Source: Paenibacillus kribbensis
GTDB taxonomy: Bacteria; Bacillota; Bacilli; Paenibacillales; Paenibacillaceae
Length of the DNA stretch: 64,000 nt
Assembly: GCF_002240415.1 (NCBI RefSeq)
Contig: NZ_CP020028.1
Location: 2,567,501-2,631,500 of the forward strand
Reading direction: 5' to 3'
The translations under genes were made by a program, and so were the position numbers. The notes beneath the pieces are model-generated. The model searched no databases, was not told where the DNA came from, and worked only from the letters and a program-made list of their open reading frames with translations. This document shows positions 50,526-60,399 of the stretch, one piece after another. The stretch's first letter is position 1. Every line of letters begins with the position of its first letter.

Positions 50526-51644
50526 ATGAGCGAAAAAGTATTTATTAGTCCAGGTAAATATGTGCAAGGGAAAAACGTGATTGATAAAACGGGTGAGTAT
50601 GTCAAGCCATTAGGTCATACGGCTCTGGTTATTGCAGATAAGCTGGTTTGGGGCATCGCAGCTGACCGGGTAGTCAAAAGTCTGGAGCAGGCGGGGATTA
50701 CGGCGGTTAAGGTTGAATTTCAAGGAGAAGCGTCCAAAAATGAAGTGAACCGTATTGCTGATCAGGGACGAAGCGGTAAGGTTGATATTGTCATCGGTGT
50801 TGGTGGTGGCAAAACGCTGGATACCGCCAAAGCCGTTAATGAACTACTCGGTTCCTCAGTTGTGATTATTCCTACGACTGCTTCCACGGATGCACCGACC
50901 AGTGCGCTATCTGTCTTGTACACGGATGAAGGTGCGTTTGATACGTATTCCTTTTTTAGTAAAAATCCAAGTTTGATCCTGGTCGACACGAAAGTCATTT
51001 CCCAAGCGCCGCCACTATTCCTCTCCTCAGGTATTGCGGATGCCATGGCAACGTGGATTGAAGCCCGTGCGGTCATCGAAGCTCGTGCAACGACGATGGC
51101 TGGCGGTTTGCCAACCTTGGCAGCCGAAGCCATTGCGTCCAAGTGCGAGGAGGTTCTTTTCGATTACGGACTGCAGGCTTACGAATCTGTAAAGCGCAAA
51201 GTCGTCACACCTGCGCTGGAAGCGGTGGTGGAAGCCAATACGCTACTGAGCGGTTTAGGTTTTGAAAGCGGTGGCTTGGCAGGCGCACATGCGATTCACA
51301 ATGGTTTTACCGTGCTGGAAGGTGACATCCACCATCTGACGCACGGTCAGAAGGTAGCTTTTGGCACCTTGGTACAGCTTGCCCTGGAGCAAAGACCTCT
51401 GACCGAGGTGGAACGATATATTGACTTTTATCTAAAGCTGGAGCTGCCCGTAACGCTGGAAGACGTTAAGCTCAAGGAAGCTTCCCGCGAGGATTTGTAC
51501 CGGGTAGCTCAGGCAGCCACGAAAGAAGGCGAAACGGCTCACAATCTGCCATTTGCCGTTACAGCGGATGATGTACTGGATGCGATTTTAGCTGCTGATC
51601 AGTATTCACAGGCTTATAAGGCTAAAATTGGATATAAGAACTAA
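50526..51644 (+). CDS. gldA: glycerol dehydrogenase GldA
   Basis: NAD-dependent, metal-containing group III alcohol dehydrogenase of 372 aa, oxidising glycerol to dihydroxyacetone. The nucleotide loop [14 protein letters not shown] is at about 92-105, [17 protein letters not shown] follows, and metal ligands appear as Asp in [15 protein letters not shown] and His in [12 protein letters not shown] and [20 protein letters not shown] precedes the ATG. It starts 36 bases after bioB; whether they share a transcript is unclear since no terminator separates them. Confidence 0.92.
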   Translation: MSEKVFISPGKYVQGKNVIDKTGEYVKPLGHTALVIADKLVWGIAADRVVKSLEQAGITAVKVEFQGEASKNEVNRIADQGRSGKVDIVIGVGGGKTLDTAKAVNELLGSSVVIIPTTASTDAPTSALSVLYTDEGAFDTYSFFSKNPSLILVDTKVISQAPPLFLSSGIADAMATWIEARAVIEARATTMAGGLPTLAAEAIASKCEEVLFDYGLQAYESVKRKVVTPALEAVVEANTLLSGLGFESGGLAGAHAIHNGFTVLEGDIHHLTHGQKVAFGTLVQLALEQRPLTEVERYIDFYLKLELPVTLEDVKLKEASREDLYRVAQAATKEGETAHNLPFAVTADDVLDAILAADQYSQAYKAKIGYKN

Positions 51645-51676
51645 CCTAAAAAACTAATTTTTAGAATATAAATGAA

Positions 51677-51710
51677 CGCAAAGGCCGCTGATAAGCGGTC
51701 TTTTTTTCCA
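51677..51710 (+). terminator. intrinsic terminator
   Basis: AAAGGCCGCT pairs with AGCGGTCTTT around GATA, followed by a T run. Confidence 0.85.
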
Positions 51711-51810
51711 TTATTTAACTTGTAACTTATGTTATGGTTTTATTGATACATAATCAGGAAATGCCGGAAGTACATCTACGGCTTACCTAAAACTTGAGAG
51801 GAGTTTAACA

Positions 51811-52302
51811 ATGGCAAAATGGAATGTGGAAGACAACGGGACTCAATATAGTATTGAGTACAAGCGCAGCCTGAATGGCGGCAAGATTATTGTGAATGGG
51901 AGCGAGCAAAGAGTTAAAAGCCAGAATGCATTTTTGAATTTGATTGATTTTCCAATCAAATTGAATCATAAAGCTGTGAATGTTGTGGTTATCGGCAACA
52001 AAGCGGATTTGGCCGTGGACGGTGTGTATCTCGGGTCCAAGCAACCTTATGTTCCTGTGAGCAAAGTTCCCGGCTGGAGCTGGGCTTTTGTCACACTTAG
52101 CCTGGCTATTGGATGGCTATTTGCGGGAATCTTGGGTGTGTGCTTAGGAATATTGGGCAGTATGTTTTATGTGAAATCATCTTTATCCATGCATCAAAGC
52201 ACCAAACGAGGAGTCGTAAGCTGCTTTATCGTCTTCTTCATCATCAGCGTGGTACAAATTGTATTTGGTATTGCTGTAAATCAGTGGCTTAATACACTAT
52301 AA
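51811..52302 (+). CDS. hypothetical membrane protein (163 aa)
   Basis: Not assigned to a family. The N-terminal 90 residues look like a small beta-rich soluble domain (YSIEYKRSLNGGKIIVNGSEQRV, VVVIGNKADLAVDGVYLGS). Then come two or three hydrophobic helices (about 94-123 and 134-157). GAGAGGAG precedes the ATG and a strong terminator follows, supporting a real single gene. Confidence 0.65.
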   Translation: MAKWNVEDNGTQYSIEYKRSLNGGKIIVNGSEQRVKSQNAFLNLIDFPIKLNHKAVNVVVIGNKADLAVDGVYLGSKQPYVPVSKVPGWSWAFVTLSLAIGWLFAGILGVCLGILGSMFYVKSSLSMHQSTKRGVVSCFIVFFIISVVQIVFGIAVNQWLNTL

Positions 52303-52332
52303 AATATTTGTGACATCACCTGCTCAGAAGTT

Positions 52333-52368
52333 AAAAGGCTCCCCCGCATGAAGCGGCGAGAGCCTTTT
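52333..52368. terminator. intrinsic terminator between convergent genes
   Basis: AAAAGGCTC pairs with GAGCCTTTT, with CCGC/GCGG inside. Confidence 0.85.
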
Positions 52369-52374
52369 GTCATT

Positions 52375-53607
52375 TTAGATCGCCCAATTTCCTTTACGGA
52401 AGATAGGTTCCTCAGTACCGTCCTCGGTAACGCCATTAATGTCCATTTCAGCTGAACCAATCATAAAGTCGACATGCGTCAGACTGAAATTTAGACCGTT
52501 CGCTGCCAGTTCCTCTGCAGTCATTTCCTTGCCGCCTTTAAGGTTAAATGCATAGGCATTGCCAATCGCCAGATGGTTGGATGCATTTTCATCAAACAAC
52601 GTATTATAGAACAAAATATTTTTGTCAGAGATAGGTGACTTGTGAGGTACGAGAGCAACCTCTCCCAAGTAGTGGGAGCCTTCATCCATTTCTACGAGAT
52701 GCTGAAGAGTCTCCAAACCTGTATCAGCCTGTACATCGACAATGCGTCCATTTTCAAAGGTCAACGAAAAGTTGTCGATAATATTGCCACTGTAGCTAAG
52801 TGGTTTGGTACTGCTGACTTTGCCGTTCACTCCTGTTTTAAGTGGAGCTGTAAATACTTCTTCGGTAGGCATGTTGGCTACGAAGGTATGTCCTTGTTGA
52901 TTGACGCTTTCAGCAGCTACCCAGAGGTGAGCCTTGGCCAATTCGATGGTGAGGTCGGTTCCTGGGGCTAAATAATGAAGCTTTTTATAGCGTTTGGCGT
53001 TTAAAATATCGGATTTGCTGGAAAGGGTTTTCAAATGCTCTTTCCAAGCTTCCACGGGGTTGTCCAGATCCACACGCACAGTGCTGAAAATGGCTTCCCA
53101 CAGCTTATCTATTTGTTCGGAGGCAGGGAGATTTGGGAATACTTTGGCTGCCCACTCTACAGAAGGGTAAGCTACTAGTGACCAACTGAATTTGTCAGCC
53201 ATTTGATATTCACGGTATTGATGTAATTCATGTGACCGCACCCGCTGTGCAGCCGTGATTCGACTGGACGGGATGCCTTTAAGCAGATCGGGATTATCGG
53301 CAATAACATGGAGGACTGCCGCGCCATGTTCGACCTCTTCCGTCATTTCGGCTGCATACCATTTGGGGGGGATATTAAACGTTTCGTCAGGAGCCAGTTC
53401 ATACTGTAGCCGGGTGATGGTCTCATCGCTCCATTTTACTTTAACCAGCTTCGCTCCGAGCGTATAGGCTGATTTGACAATCAGTCGCACGAGTTCCGCG
53501 GACAAGATGGGAGCATGAACGATGAGGGTCTGTCCAGGCTGGACATTGACGCCCACTCGAACGGCTAATTCGGCATATTTTTGCAATTTTTGTTGAAAAT
53601 CTGACAT
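52375..53607 (-). CDS. M29-family aminopeptidase
   Basis: Metallo-aminopeptidase of 410 aa of the AmpS/PepS/aminopeptidase T family, cytoplasmic. Recognisable parts are NVQPGQTLIVHAPI near the start, NMPTEEVFTAPLKTGVNGKVSSTKPLSYSGNII (metal-ligand Glu residues), DEGSHYLGEVALV (second Glu), NLAIGNAYA-like ASNHLAIGNAYAF and THVDFMIGSAEMDINGV near the end with His and Asp. All expected metal ligands appear intact. The frame is open further upstream, but ATG 53607 has ATGGAGGAAAG before it. Confidence 0.9.
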   Translation of the reverse strand: MSDFQQKLQKYAELAVRVGVNVQPGQTLIVHAPILSAELVRLIVKSAYTLGAKLVKVKWSDETITRLQYELAPDETFNIPPKWYAAEMTEEVEHGAAVLHVIADNPDLLKGIPSSRITAAQRVRSHELHQYREYQMADKFSWSLVAYPSVEWAAKVFPNLPASEQIDKLWEAIFSTVRVDLDNPVEAWKEHLKTLSSKSDILNAKRYKKLHYLAPGTDLTIELAKAHLWVAAESVNQQGHTFVANMPTEEVFTAPLKTGVNGKVSSTKPLSYSGNIIDNFSLTFENGRIVDVQADTGLETLQHLVEMDEGSHYLGEVALVPHKSPISDKNILFYNTLFDENASNHLAIGNAYAFNLKGGKEMTAEELAANGLNFSLTHVDFMIGSAEMDINGVTEDGTEEPIFRKGNWAI

Positions 53608-53769
53608 GTTACTTTCCTCCATTTCACGAAAAAGCTTTAAACAGGCTTGGGTCGCTTGCACAGTTTTTTTGCAAATTCTACACATAGCTTATATATTGTA
53701 CAATGTAACGAAAAGGTTCTCAAATCAGTTTTGGTACATTTTAGTAAAAATGAAAGGGCGGATCAATGA

Positions 53770-54066
53770 ATGACAGAGCAAAATTCACCTCAGGAAGTGA
53801 AGGAAGTACATATTCAACAGGCACAGATGACGAGAGATGAAAACGGTGTTTATTTAGGCCAAGTCGTATTTGGAGTAAATGGACATCAGTCTGTATATGA
53901 GATTACCTTCCACAGTAAAAAGGGGAAGGAATGGGACTACAGTCTTCATTTTGCGGGGGAATCGCGGGTAGAGGAAGAAATGCTGGAGATGGATAGCTGG
54001 ATTGAAGAAAATGATGATTTGTTCGATTATTTGCTGGATGCGGCTTGGAACAAATTACCCGAGTAA
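53770..54066 (+). CDS. hypothetical protein (98 aa)
   Basis: Small acidic protein of unknown function, probably alpha-beta. It has no signal or membrane segment and no recognisable motif; acidic residues cluster in the C-terminal half (VEEEMLEMDSWIEENDDLFDYLLDAAW). GAAAGGGCGG lies 10 bases before the ATG. Codon use is like that of its neighbours, so it is probably real. Confidence 0.65.
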   Translation: MTEQNSPQEVKEVHIQQAQMTRDENGVYLGQVVFGVNGHQSVYEITFHSKKGKEWDYSLHFAGESRVEEEMLEMDSWIEENDDLFDYLLDAAWNKLPE

Positions 54067-54191
54067 TGTAAACAGGTCTATTTTCGTGACAAGCGGATTA
54101 TATTTAGCAGTGTCCGCATAATCTGCTGACATGGGGGAAGCCTATAGGTCGATAATAACAGGAAATTCCATGTGAATAGGAGGGTGACGCT

Positions 54192-55013
54192 TTGGCAAAT
54201 CATCTGTTCACCGAAGGAATGACGGCAAATGAAGAGGCTGCTCCCGATCTCTTGAGCTTACGGACGCTGTTTGTAAATGTGTGTTTTATCGGGGAGCCGG
54301 GAAGCCGAGCCTGGGTGCTGGTGGATACGGGGATGACGGGATTTACAGACTCGATTATAAGCCTGGCTGAGAAACGGTTTACCGGTCCTCCGATTGCTAT
54401 TGTGCTTACTCATGGTCATTTTGATCATGTAGGCTCTGTTATTGAGCTGGTACAGCATTGGGGGGCTCCTGTTTATGCACATCCGCTGGAATTGCCTTAT
54501 TTGACGGGAATGAAGGATTATCAGAAACCTGATCCCGGTGTGGGTGGAGGTTTGTTGTCGGGTATTTCTTTTCTGTACCCCAATGATGCTATAGATCTCG
54601 ATGATCGCATTGCTCCCTTGCCTCAGGATGGCAGTGTCCCTGGTGCTCCCGGTTGGAAGTGGCTGCATACGCCAGGACATACACCTGGTCATGTATCGCT
54701 TTTTCATGAGCGAAGACGGCTGCTGGTGGCTGGGGATGCTTTTATTACGGTGAAGCAGGAAGCGGCACTGACTGTTATTTTACAGGAAAAAGAAATTTCA
54801 CAGAAAAAAGAAATACACGGGCCGCCTGCATATTTTACGACAGATTGGCAGGCTGCGCAGCGCTCAGTGGCAATGCTGGCTGGTTTGAAGCCTGAAATTG
54901 CGGTTACAGGACACGGTCATTCCATGCATGGAATGGAGCTGAGAAATCAGCTGGAGCGACTGGCCGCAGATTTTGAGCGCATCGCGGTACCCAAACAGGG
55001 ACGGTATGTGTAA
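54192..55013 (+). CDS. MBL-fold metallo-hydrolase
   Basis: Metallo-beta-lactamase fold protein of 273 aa. The zinc motif is HGHFDHVGS (HxHxDH) at about residues 75-83, with a third His in TPGHTPGHVSLF and Asp in VAGDAFITV; a last His is in TGHGHSMHG. Such proteins cover glyoxalase II-like and many other hydrolases, so the substrate is open. The TTG start has TAGGAGGGTGA upstream. It stands alone with a terminator after it. Confidence 0.87.
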   Translation: MANHLFTEGMTANEEAAPDLLSLRTLFVNVCFIGEPGSRAWVLVDTGMTGFTDSIISLAEKRFTGPPIAIVLTHGHFDHVGSVIELVQHWGAPVYAHPLELPYLTGMKDYQKPDPGVGGGLLSGISFLYPNDAIDLDDRIAPLPQDGSVPGAPGWKWLHTPGHTPGHVSLFHERRRLLVAGDAFITVKQEAALTVILQEKEISQKKEIHGPPAYFTTDWQAAQRSVAMLAGLKPEIAVTGHGHSMHGMELRNQLERLAADFERIAVPKQGRYV

Positions 55014-55027
55014 TGATGTGAGAAGTG

Positions 55028-55054
55028 CGATGCTTTGCGGGGCATCGTTTTTTT
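55028..55054 (+). terminator. intrinsic terminator
   Basis: CGATGC pairs with GCATCG around a short GC-containing loop, followed by seven T residues. Confidence 0.75.
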
Positions 55055-55102
55055 GTGGTGACGTGGAATTTTTTTGCTGAGCATGGTATAGTCAAGCCAA
55101 AA

Positions 55103-55116
55103 GCAAAACGCTTTCA
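55103..55116 (+). promoter_or_regulatory. possible CcpA cre site
   Basis: GCAAAACGCTTTCA, read on the other strand as TGAAAGCGTTTTGC, matches 12 of 14 positions of the cre consensus. It lies 35 bases before the aldose epimerase start codon. Confidence 0.4.
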
Positions 55117-55150
55117 TTAATCATCGTCATTTCATCAAGGAGGATTTTTG

Positions 55151-56158
55151 ATGACACAACAGCATGCTGCAATTGGTGATCTTTATTACGGAATCCCCGC
55201 CATTCGTCTTAAATTTGGGCGGTATGAAGCGGTAGCCTTGCCGGGAAACGGTGCGAATCTGATTTCTTTTCGTGACAATGAAACGGGATATTCTTTTTTG
55301 CGTGAGCCGGATGCCGACAGCATAGGGGCTTTTAAACAAAACCCGTCGGTTTATGGAATTCCTTTTTTGTACCCTCCGAATCGGTATGAGGACGGGAAAT
55401 TCCTGTGGAATGGAGTTACATATGAGCTGCCGATTAATGAAGAGAAGACCCATAATCATTTGCACGGCTTTTTACACACCGTTCGGTGGGAAGTTGAGGA
55501 CTATGGCTCCGGGGAGCAGGGCAGCTATGTGGTAATGAATCAGCATGTCAGGGAAGGGCATCCCATGTTCCGATACTTGCCGTTTACCTTCACGATGAAG
55601 CTGACGTACACGCTGGACGAATTTGGCCTACAACAGCGTTATGTGATCCATAACGAGGGTGATCAACCGATTCCTAACTTGTTTGCCTTTCACACGGCGA
55701 TTCGGGTTCCGTTCGTACCCGATAGCTCGCCTGAGGACTACAAGATTAAGGTCACGATCGGTGAACGTCGTGAGCTGACGGAACGGTTGCTGGCTACAGG
55801 ACAGTTCCAGCCTTTATCGCCGGAAGAGGAATTGCTGAAGACGACGGGAGTTAGTCCTTATTTTGCTTCTATGGATAATCATTACACGGCAGTTCCACAA
55901 AATGGACGCAACTACATGGAACTGTCACACAGCAAGACAGGTGCTACCCTCGTATATGATGTAGGCACAGCCTATAAGCATTGGATGATCTGGAACAACA
56001 AAGCGAACAAGGAATTTATTTGTCCTGAGCCGCAAATGAACATGATCAATGCACCGAATCGTACGGATTTGCCTGCGGAAGACATCGGGTTGATTGCACT
56101 GGCGCCGGGTCATATTTTTGAAACAACCAGTCGTCTGTATTGTGTTACACCTAAATAA
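55151..56158 (+). CDS. aldose 1-epimerase family protein
   Basis: Galactose mutarotase-like protein of 335 aa. The beta-sandwich motifs HNHLHGFLHTVRWEVEDYG (with the first active-site His) and NLFAFHTAIRVPF (second His) are present, and a C-terminal Glu occurs in FICPEPQMNMINAPN. These match aldose 1-epimerases that interconvert sugar anomers. AAGGAGGAT precedes ATG 55151. There is no sugar operon nearby, and a possible cre site suggests carbon control. Confidence 0.85.
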   Translation: MTQQHAAIGDLYYGIPAIRLKFGRYEAVALPGNGANLISFRDNETGYSFLREPDADSIGAFKQNPSVYGIPFLYPPNRYEDGKFLWNGVTYELPINEEKTHNHLHGFLHTVRWEVEDYGSGEQGSYVVMNQHVREGHPMFRYLPFTFTMKLTYTLDEFGLQQRYVIHNEGDQPIPNLFAFHTAIRVPFVPDSSPEDYKIKVTIGERRELTERLLATGQFQPLSPEEELLKTTGVSPYFASMDNHYTAVPQNGRNYMELSHSKTGATLVYDVGTAYKHWMIWNNKANKEFICPEPQMNMINAPNRTDLPAEDIGLIALAPGHIFETTSRLYCVTPK

Positions 56159-56187
56159 ATCGAAATCCTAGCATTACTGTATCGGAT

Positions 56188-56222
56188 AAGTCTGCATCGT
56201 GTCTAACGGTGCAGGCTTTATT
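56188..56222 (+). terminator. intrinsic terminator
   Basis: AAGTCTGCATCGT and ACGGTGCAGGCTT form the stem, followed by TATTT. Confidence 0.7.
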
Positions 56223-56301
56223 TGGATGGATGAAAAGCTGAAGGTGATGAGTTGCAAAATGTGAAGCAGTCATAGTATGATACGAAACAGGAGATGATCA
56301 G

Positions 56302-57012
56302 ATGAATGATGGTATGGTGCCTTTTCAAGCCGTCAAACGCAAGCAAATTGCTGATGAAGTGGCTGAACAGCTGCAACGAAAAATAACAGCTGGTGAATGG
56401 AGCATAGGTACAAGGATTCCAACAGAGCCTGAGCTCATGAAGCTCTTTGGGGTTGGGCGATCCACAGTGCGTGAAGCGGTTAGCGTTCTGGTGCATGCCG
56501 GTCTATTAGAGAAAAAACAAGGACATGGAACCTTTGTCTGCCAACCGACGACCTCTCAGGAGCCATTGGATTACCGTCTAAGCCGTGCTGAAATCATCGA
56601 GGTTTATGAGGTGCGAAGTGTATTGGAGCTAGAGATTGCCAGATTGGCTGCCTTACGCCGTAATGACGAGGATTTACGTTTGATGCGGGAGGCACTGGAC
56701 CGTCGTGCAGCGACATTGGCCGCTGGAGATATGAACGGGTATCTGGATGCGGATATCACTTTTCACTTGGCTGTTGCCGGGGCTACACGCAATAAAGTGC
56801 TTACAGACGTATATCGCAGCTTTGTAGAGGCGATTCGAAAGGCGCTGAACAATCTCGTTACCGATCCGGCAATGCCAAACCATTTTACATTACAGCATGA
56901 GAAAATATATGAAGCGATCCGGGATCAGGATGGCAAGGCTGCTGAGCTGTATAGCATTCAACATTTGGACGGTACCAAGCTGGAACTGCAAAAGCTTATG
57001 GCTAGTTCATAA
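56302..57012 (+). CDS. GntR-family regulator, FadR subfamily
   Basis: Transcription factor of 236 aa. The winged helix-turn-helix (about 13-80) contains GEWSIGTRIPTEPELMKLFGVGRSTVREAVSVLVHAGLLEKKQGHGTFV. The FCD effector domain (about 95-230) has DADITFHLAVAGATRN with the metal-ligand Asp and His, and a later HEKIYEAI. FadR-type members sense organic acids. It is encoded just upstream of leuA in the same direction (97 bases), but a link is only suggested by position. GAGATGATCAG precedes the ATG. Confidence 0.87.
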   Translation: MNDGMVPFQAVKRKQIADEVAEQLQRKITAGEWSIGTRIPTEPELMKLFGVGRSTVREAVSVLVHAGLLEKKQGHGTFVCQPTTSQEPLDYRLSRAEIIEVYEVRSVLELEIARLAALRRNDEDLRLMREALDRRAATLAAGDMNGYLDADITFHLAVAGATRNKVLTDVYRSFVEAIRKALNNLVTDPAMPNHFTLQHEKIYEAIRDQDGKAAELYSIQHLDGTKLELQKLMASS

Positions 57013-57109
57013 TTTTTTTAATCTTAAACATCTGATGATCGGATGAATAAGATATTCTGTAAACTATTTTTTGAGCATCTCCTAAAACTAAAGCAAAGGT
57101 GGTATCTGT

Positions 57110-58654
57110 ATGCGCAAAATATGGGTGTTGGACACAACATTAAGAGATGGGGAACAATCACCGGGAGTTAGCCTGACCAGCACAGAAAAGGTGGAAATTG
57201 CCCTTCAGCTTCAAAAGTTGGGCGTAGATCGGATTGAGACCGGTTTTCCGGCTACCTCGCCTGGTGAGATATCCAGCATGCAGGAGATTGCCAAACAGGT
57301 TACCCAGGCCACACTGGTTGGTTTTGCACGCTCCAAAGAACAGGATATTGATGCGGTGAGAGAGGCGCTGCGGGGAGCCGAGGATGCCTGTCTTCATTTG
57401 TTCCTGGCCACCTCACCTATTCACCGCCAACATAAGCTGCGAATGGATAAGGAGAAGGTATTAGAGACCGCTGCCGCTGCCATTCGTTATGGACGCAAAT
57501 ATTTTAGCAAGGTAGAATTTTCGGCGGAGGATGCCAGTCGTACCGAGCTGGACTTTATTTGTGAGGTCGTGGATATGGCGATCCGCGCAGGGGCGACAGT
57601 CGTCAATTTGCCGGATACGGTGGGATATGCCTCGCCCGATCAGTTCGGTGAAATGTTCAGAGTCGTCAAACAGCAAGTGCATAGCATCGAAAAAATACAG
57701 CTCAGCACACATTGTCATGATGATCTTGGAATGGCTACAGCCAACACACTGGCGGCTATCCGTAACGGTGTAGACCAATTTGAAGGGACCATCAATGGCA
57801 TCGGTGAGCGGGCAGGAAATACACCGATTGAGGAGGTTGTACTGGCGCTTGATACCCGAAAAGAGCTATATCAGGCACATACAAGTCTGGTGCTGGAAGA
57901 GCTGTATGCTACCAGTCGGCTGGTAAGCAAACGCACAGGAATGTCTGTCCCCGGAAACAAGGCCATCGTTGGAGCCAATGCTTTCTCGCATGAGTCCGGT
58001 ATCCACCAGGACGGTATGCTTAAGGAGCGTACAACGTACGAGATTGTCTCGCCCGAGCGCATTGGTGTGAAGACGAGCAAGCTTGTGCTGGGCAAGCATT
58101 CGGGTCGACATGCGTTTAAAGAAAAGCTGGCGGACATGGGGTTTGATGCTCTTACAGAGGAGCAGCTTCAGGAGGCGTTCCATAAATTCAAAGCCTTGAC
58201 CGACAAGAAAAAACAGGTGTTGGATGAAGATCTGTTTGTCCTGATGGACGAAAGCCGCGATGTCTCTCCACGGATTTACACCCTGGACTCCATTCAAGTA
58301 TCCTATGGCAATCAATCTGTTCCGGTAGCGTCTATTCGGTTGAGTAAGCAAGACGGAACCGCAATTGATGAAGTAGCGATGGGGAACGGTTCTGTAGATG
58401 CTATTTTCAACGCTATAGATAAGGCGAGTGGTGAAGAGGTGGAGTTGGAGGATTATTCAATCCAGTCTGTAACGTATGGCAAGGATGCACAGGGGGAAGT
58501 ACATGCCATTCTAAGGCAAGGAGAGTACACGGCTCGAGGAAGAGGTACAAGTACAGATATTTTGGAAGCTAGTGCTAAAGCCTATATCGATGCACTGAAC
58601 AAGCTGTTGGGCAGAAAAAAAGTCTATGCCAGAGGTAATATCACCATTAGCTGA
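57110..58654 (+). CDS. leuA: 2-isopropylmalate synthase LeuA
   Basis: First enzyme of leucine synthesis, 514 aa, condensing acetyl-CoA and 2-oxoisovalerate. The TIM barrel (about 1-270) shows DTTLRDGEQSPGV, STHCHDDLGMATAN and NGIGERAGN. The linker ESGIHQDGMLKERTTYE and the C-terminal LeuA dimer/regulatory domain (about 370-510) are complete, so leucine feedback is expected. It stands alone rather than in an ilv-leu operon, and no T-box was seen in its short leader. AAAGGTGGTATC precedes the ATG. Confidence 0.92.
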   Translation: MRKIWVLDTTLRDGEQSPGVSLTSTEKVEIALQLQKLGVDRIETGFPATSPGEISSMQEIAKQVTQATLVGFARSKEQDIDAVREALRGAEDACLHLFLATSPIHRQHKLRMDKEKVLETAAAAIRYGRKYFSKVEFSAEDASRTELDFICEVVDMAIRAGATVVNLPDTVGYASPDQFGEMFRVVKQQVHSIEKIQLSTHCHDDLGMATANTLAAIRNGVDQFEGTINGIGERAGNTPIEEVVLALDTRKELYQAHTSLVLEELYATSRLVSKRTGMSVPGNKAIVGANAFSHESGIHQDGMLKERTTYEIVSPERIGVKTSKLVLGKHSGRHAFKEKLADMGFDALTEEQLQEAFHKFKALTDKKKQVLDEDLFVLMDESRDVSPRIYTLDSIQVSYGNQSVPVASIRLSKQDGTAIDEVAMGNGSVDAIFNAIDKASGEEVELEDYSIQSVTYGKDAQGEVHAILRQGEYTARGRGTSTDILEASAKAYIDALNKLLGRKKVYARGNITIS

Positions 58655-58707
58655 CTTAGAGATCAGGCTGGTAGTCGATATTCTTTTCCTCCTCCGATCT
58701 TATCGTA

Positions 58708-58721
58708 AAAAAGCGCTTGCA
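58708..58721 (+). promoter_or_regulatory. probable CcpA cre site before fumC
   Basis: AAAAAGCGCTTGCA, on the other strand TGCAAGCGCTTTTT, matches 12 of 14 cre positions. The palindrome AAATGATATCATTT follows at 58725-58738 and TATAAT at 58751-58756. Confidence 0.55.
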
Positions 58722-58814
58722 AAATAAATGATATCATTTGAAATATAATGTATAATAGGCAAAGAAGATCACGATATTTTGTCTGAATTACATAAGCCAA
58801 GAGGAGGAAATGAA

Positions 58815-60203
58815 TTGAACTACCGCATCGAAAAGGATACGTTGGGCGAAATCAAGGTACCGGCAGACCGTCTATGGGGCGCGCAAACACAGCGAAGCAA
58901 GGAAAATTTCCCGATTGGTTCGGAGAAAATGCCATTAGAGGTTATTCAGGCGTTTGCGGTGCTCAAAAAGAGTGCAGCGATCAGCAACTATAAGCTGGGC
59001 AAGCTGTCACAGGAAAAGCAGGACGCCATTATTTACGCAGCGGATGAAATTCTCGCTGGACGAGTTAATGACCATTTCCCGCTAGTTGTATGGCAGACGG
59101 GGAGCGGTACGCAGTCCAATATGAATGTGAACGAAGTCATTGCTCATCTGGGAAGCCAATGGTTGCAAGAGCAGGGAAAAGATACGAAGCTGCATCCCAA
59201 TGACGATGTGAATATGTCGCAAAGCTCAAATGATACGTTTCCCACGGCGCTTCATGTGGCAGGCGTCATTGCAGTTGAGGAGCGCTTGCTGCCTGCCATT
59301 GACAAGCTGAAAGAAACCTTCCAACAGAAGTCAGAGCAATTTAAGGATATTATTAAAATCGGACGTACTCATCTACAGGATGCAACGCCGCTCACACTGG
59401 GTCAGGAAATCAGTGGCTGGACTGCCATGCTGGACAAGAGCAAGCGAATGATCATCGACACGGTTCAATATATGAAGGAGCTGGCGATTGGTGGTACTGC
59501 TGTAGGTACAGGTATTAACGCCCATCCAGAGTTCGGTACCCGAACCTCTGCCGAAATTTCCAGCATCACTGGCAAAACGTTCACTTCTGCACCGAATAAG
59601 TTTCATGCACTCACCAGCCATGATGAGGTTGTAGCCGTACACGGGGCAATCAAAGCGCTTGCCGCTGATCTGATGAAGATCGCCAATGATGTCCGCTGGC
59701 TGGCAAGTGGCCCACGCAGCGGCTTGGGTGAAATTACGATTCCTGCGAACGAGCCAGGCAGCTCGATCATGCCAGGCAAGGTAAATCCGACCCAGAGCGA
59801 GGCGCTGACAATGGTTGTTACGCAGGTTATGGGTAATGATGCAGCGATTGGCTTTGCTGCGAGTCAGGGTAATTTTGAGCTGAACGTGTTTAAGCCGGTT
59901 ATTATTTATAATTTCCTGCAGTCCGTGAATCTGCTAGCCGATTCGATTGTGGCGTTTAATGATAACTGTGCGATCGGCATCGAGCCGGATCTCGCTAAAA
60001 TTGAGCACAATTTGAACAATTCGCTGATGCTGGTGACGGCATTGAATCCATATATCGGATATGAGAATGCTGCCAAAATTGCCAAGCTTGCGCACGCGGA
60101 GGGACTGTCTCTCAAAGAAGCGGCTCTTCGTAGCGGTCTGCTGACCGAGGAACAGTTTGACCAGTATGTCGTACCGGCTCAAATGATTCAGCCTAAAGCA
60201 TAA
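58815..60203 (+). CDS. fumC: class II fumarate hydratase FumC
   Basis: Iron-independent fumarase of 462 aa interconverting fumarate and malate in the citric acid cycle. Seen are the N-terminal [70 protein letters not shown], and the signature [16 protein letters not shown] with the catalytic Ser loop. TTG 58815 is chosen because AGAGGAGGAAA precedes it and length then equals the family's; the frame opens 12 codons earlier. A probable cre site upstream suggests catabolite control. Confidence 0.93.
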   Translation: MNYRIEKDTLGEIKVPADRLWGAQTQRSKENFPIGSEKMPLEVIQAFAVLKKSAAISNYKLGKLSQEKQDAIIYAADEILAGRVNDHFPLVVWQTGSGTQSNMNVNEVIAHLGSQWLQEQGKDTKLHPNDDVNMSQSSNDTFPTALHVAGVIAVEERLLPAIDKLKETFQQKSEQFKDIIKIGRTHLQDATPLTLGQEISGWTAMLDKSKRMIIDTVQYMKELAIGGTAVGTGINAHPEFGTRTSAEISSITGKTFTSAPNKFHALTSHDEVVAVHGAIKALAADLMKIANDVRWLASGPRSGLGEITIPANEPGSSIMPGKVNPTQSEALTMVVTQVMGNDAAIGFAASQGNFELNVFKPVIIYNFLQSVNLLADSIVAFNDNCAIGIEPDLAKIEHNLNNSLMLVTALNPYIGYENAAKIAKLAHAEGLSLKEAALRSGLLTEEQFDQYVVPAQMIQPKA

Positions 60204-60241
60204 AGCGCGACGCGTGTCGCAGCTAAGTCTATAAAAAACAT

Positions 60242-60294
60242 ACATCCAGCTCATGGAGTGCTATTTTAGCACAGATCGTGAGCTGGATTTTTTC
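60242..60294 (+). terminator. intrinsic terminator
   Basis: ATCCAGCTCA and TGAGCTGGAT form the outer stem and GTGCTA/TAGCAC an inner one, followed by TTTTTT. Confidence 0.85.
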
Positions 60295-60399
60295 GATTTC
60301 TAAACATTTTTTGATCAGAAATTAGTATTCTGCATGATTTGAGGGTATATAGATAGAAGGCGAAAAATGAACATCTATTTTCAAGATAGGAGAAGCCGT

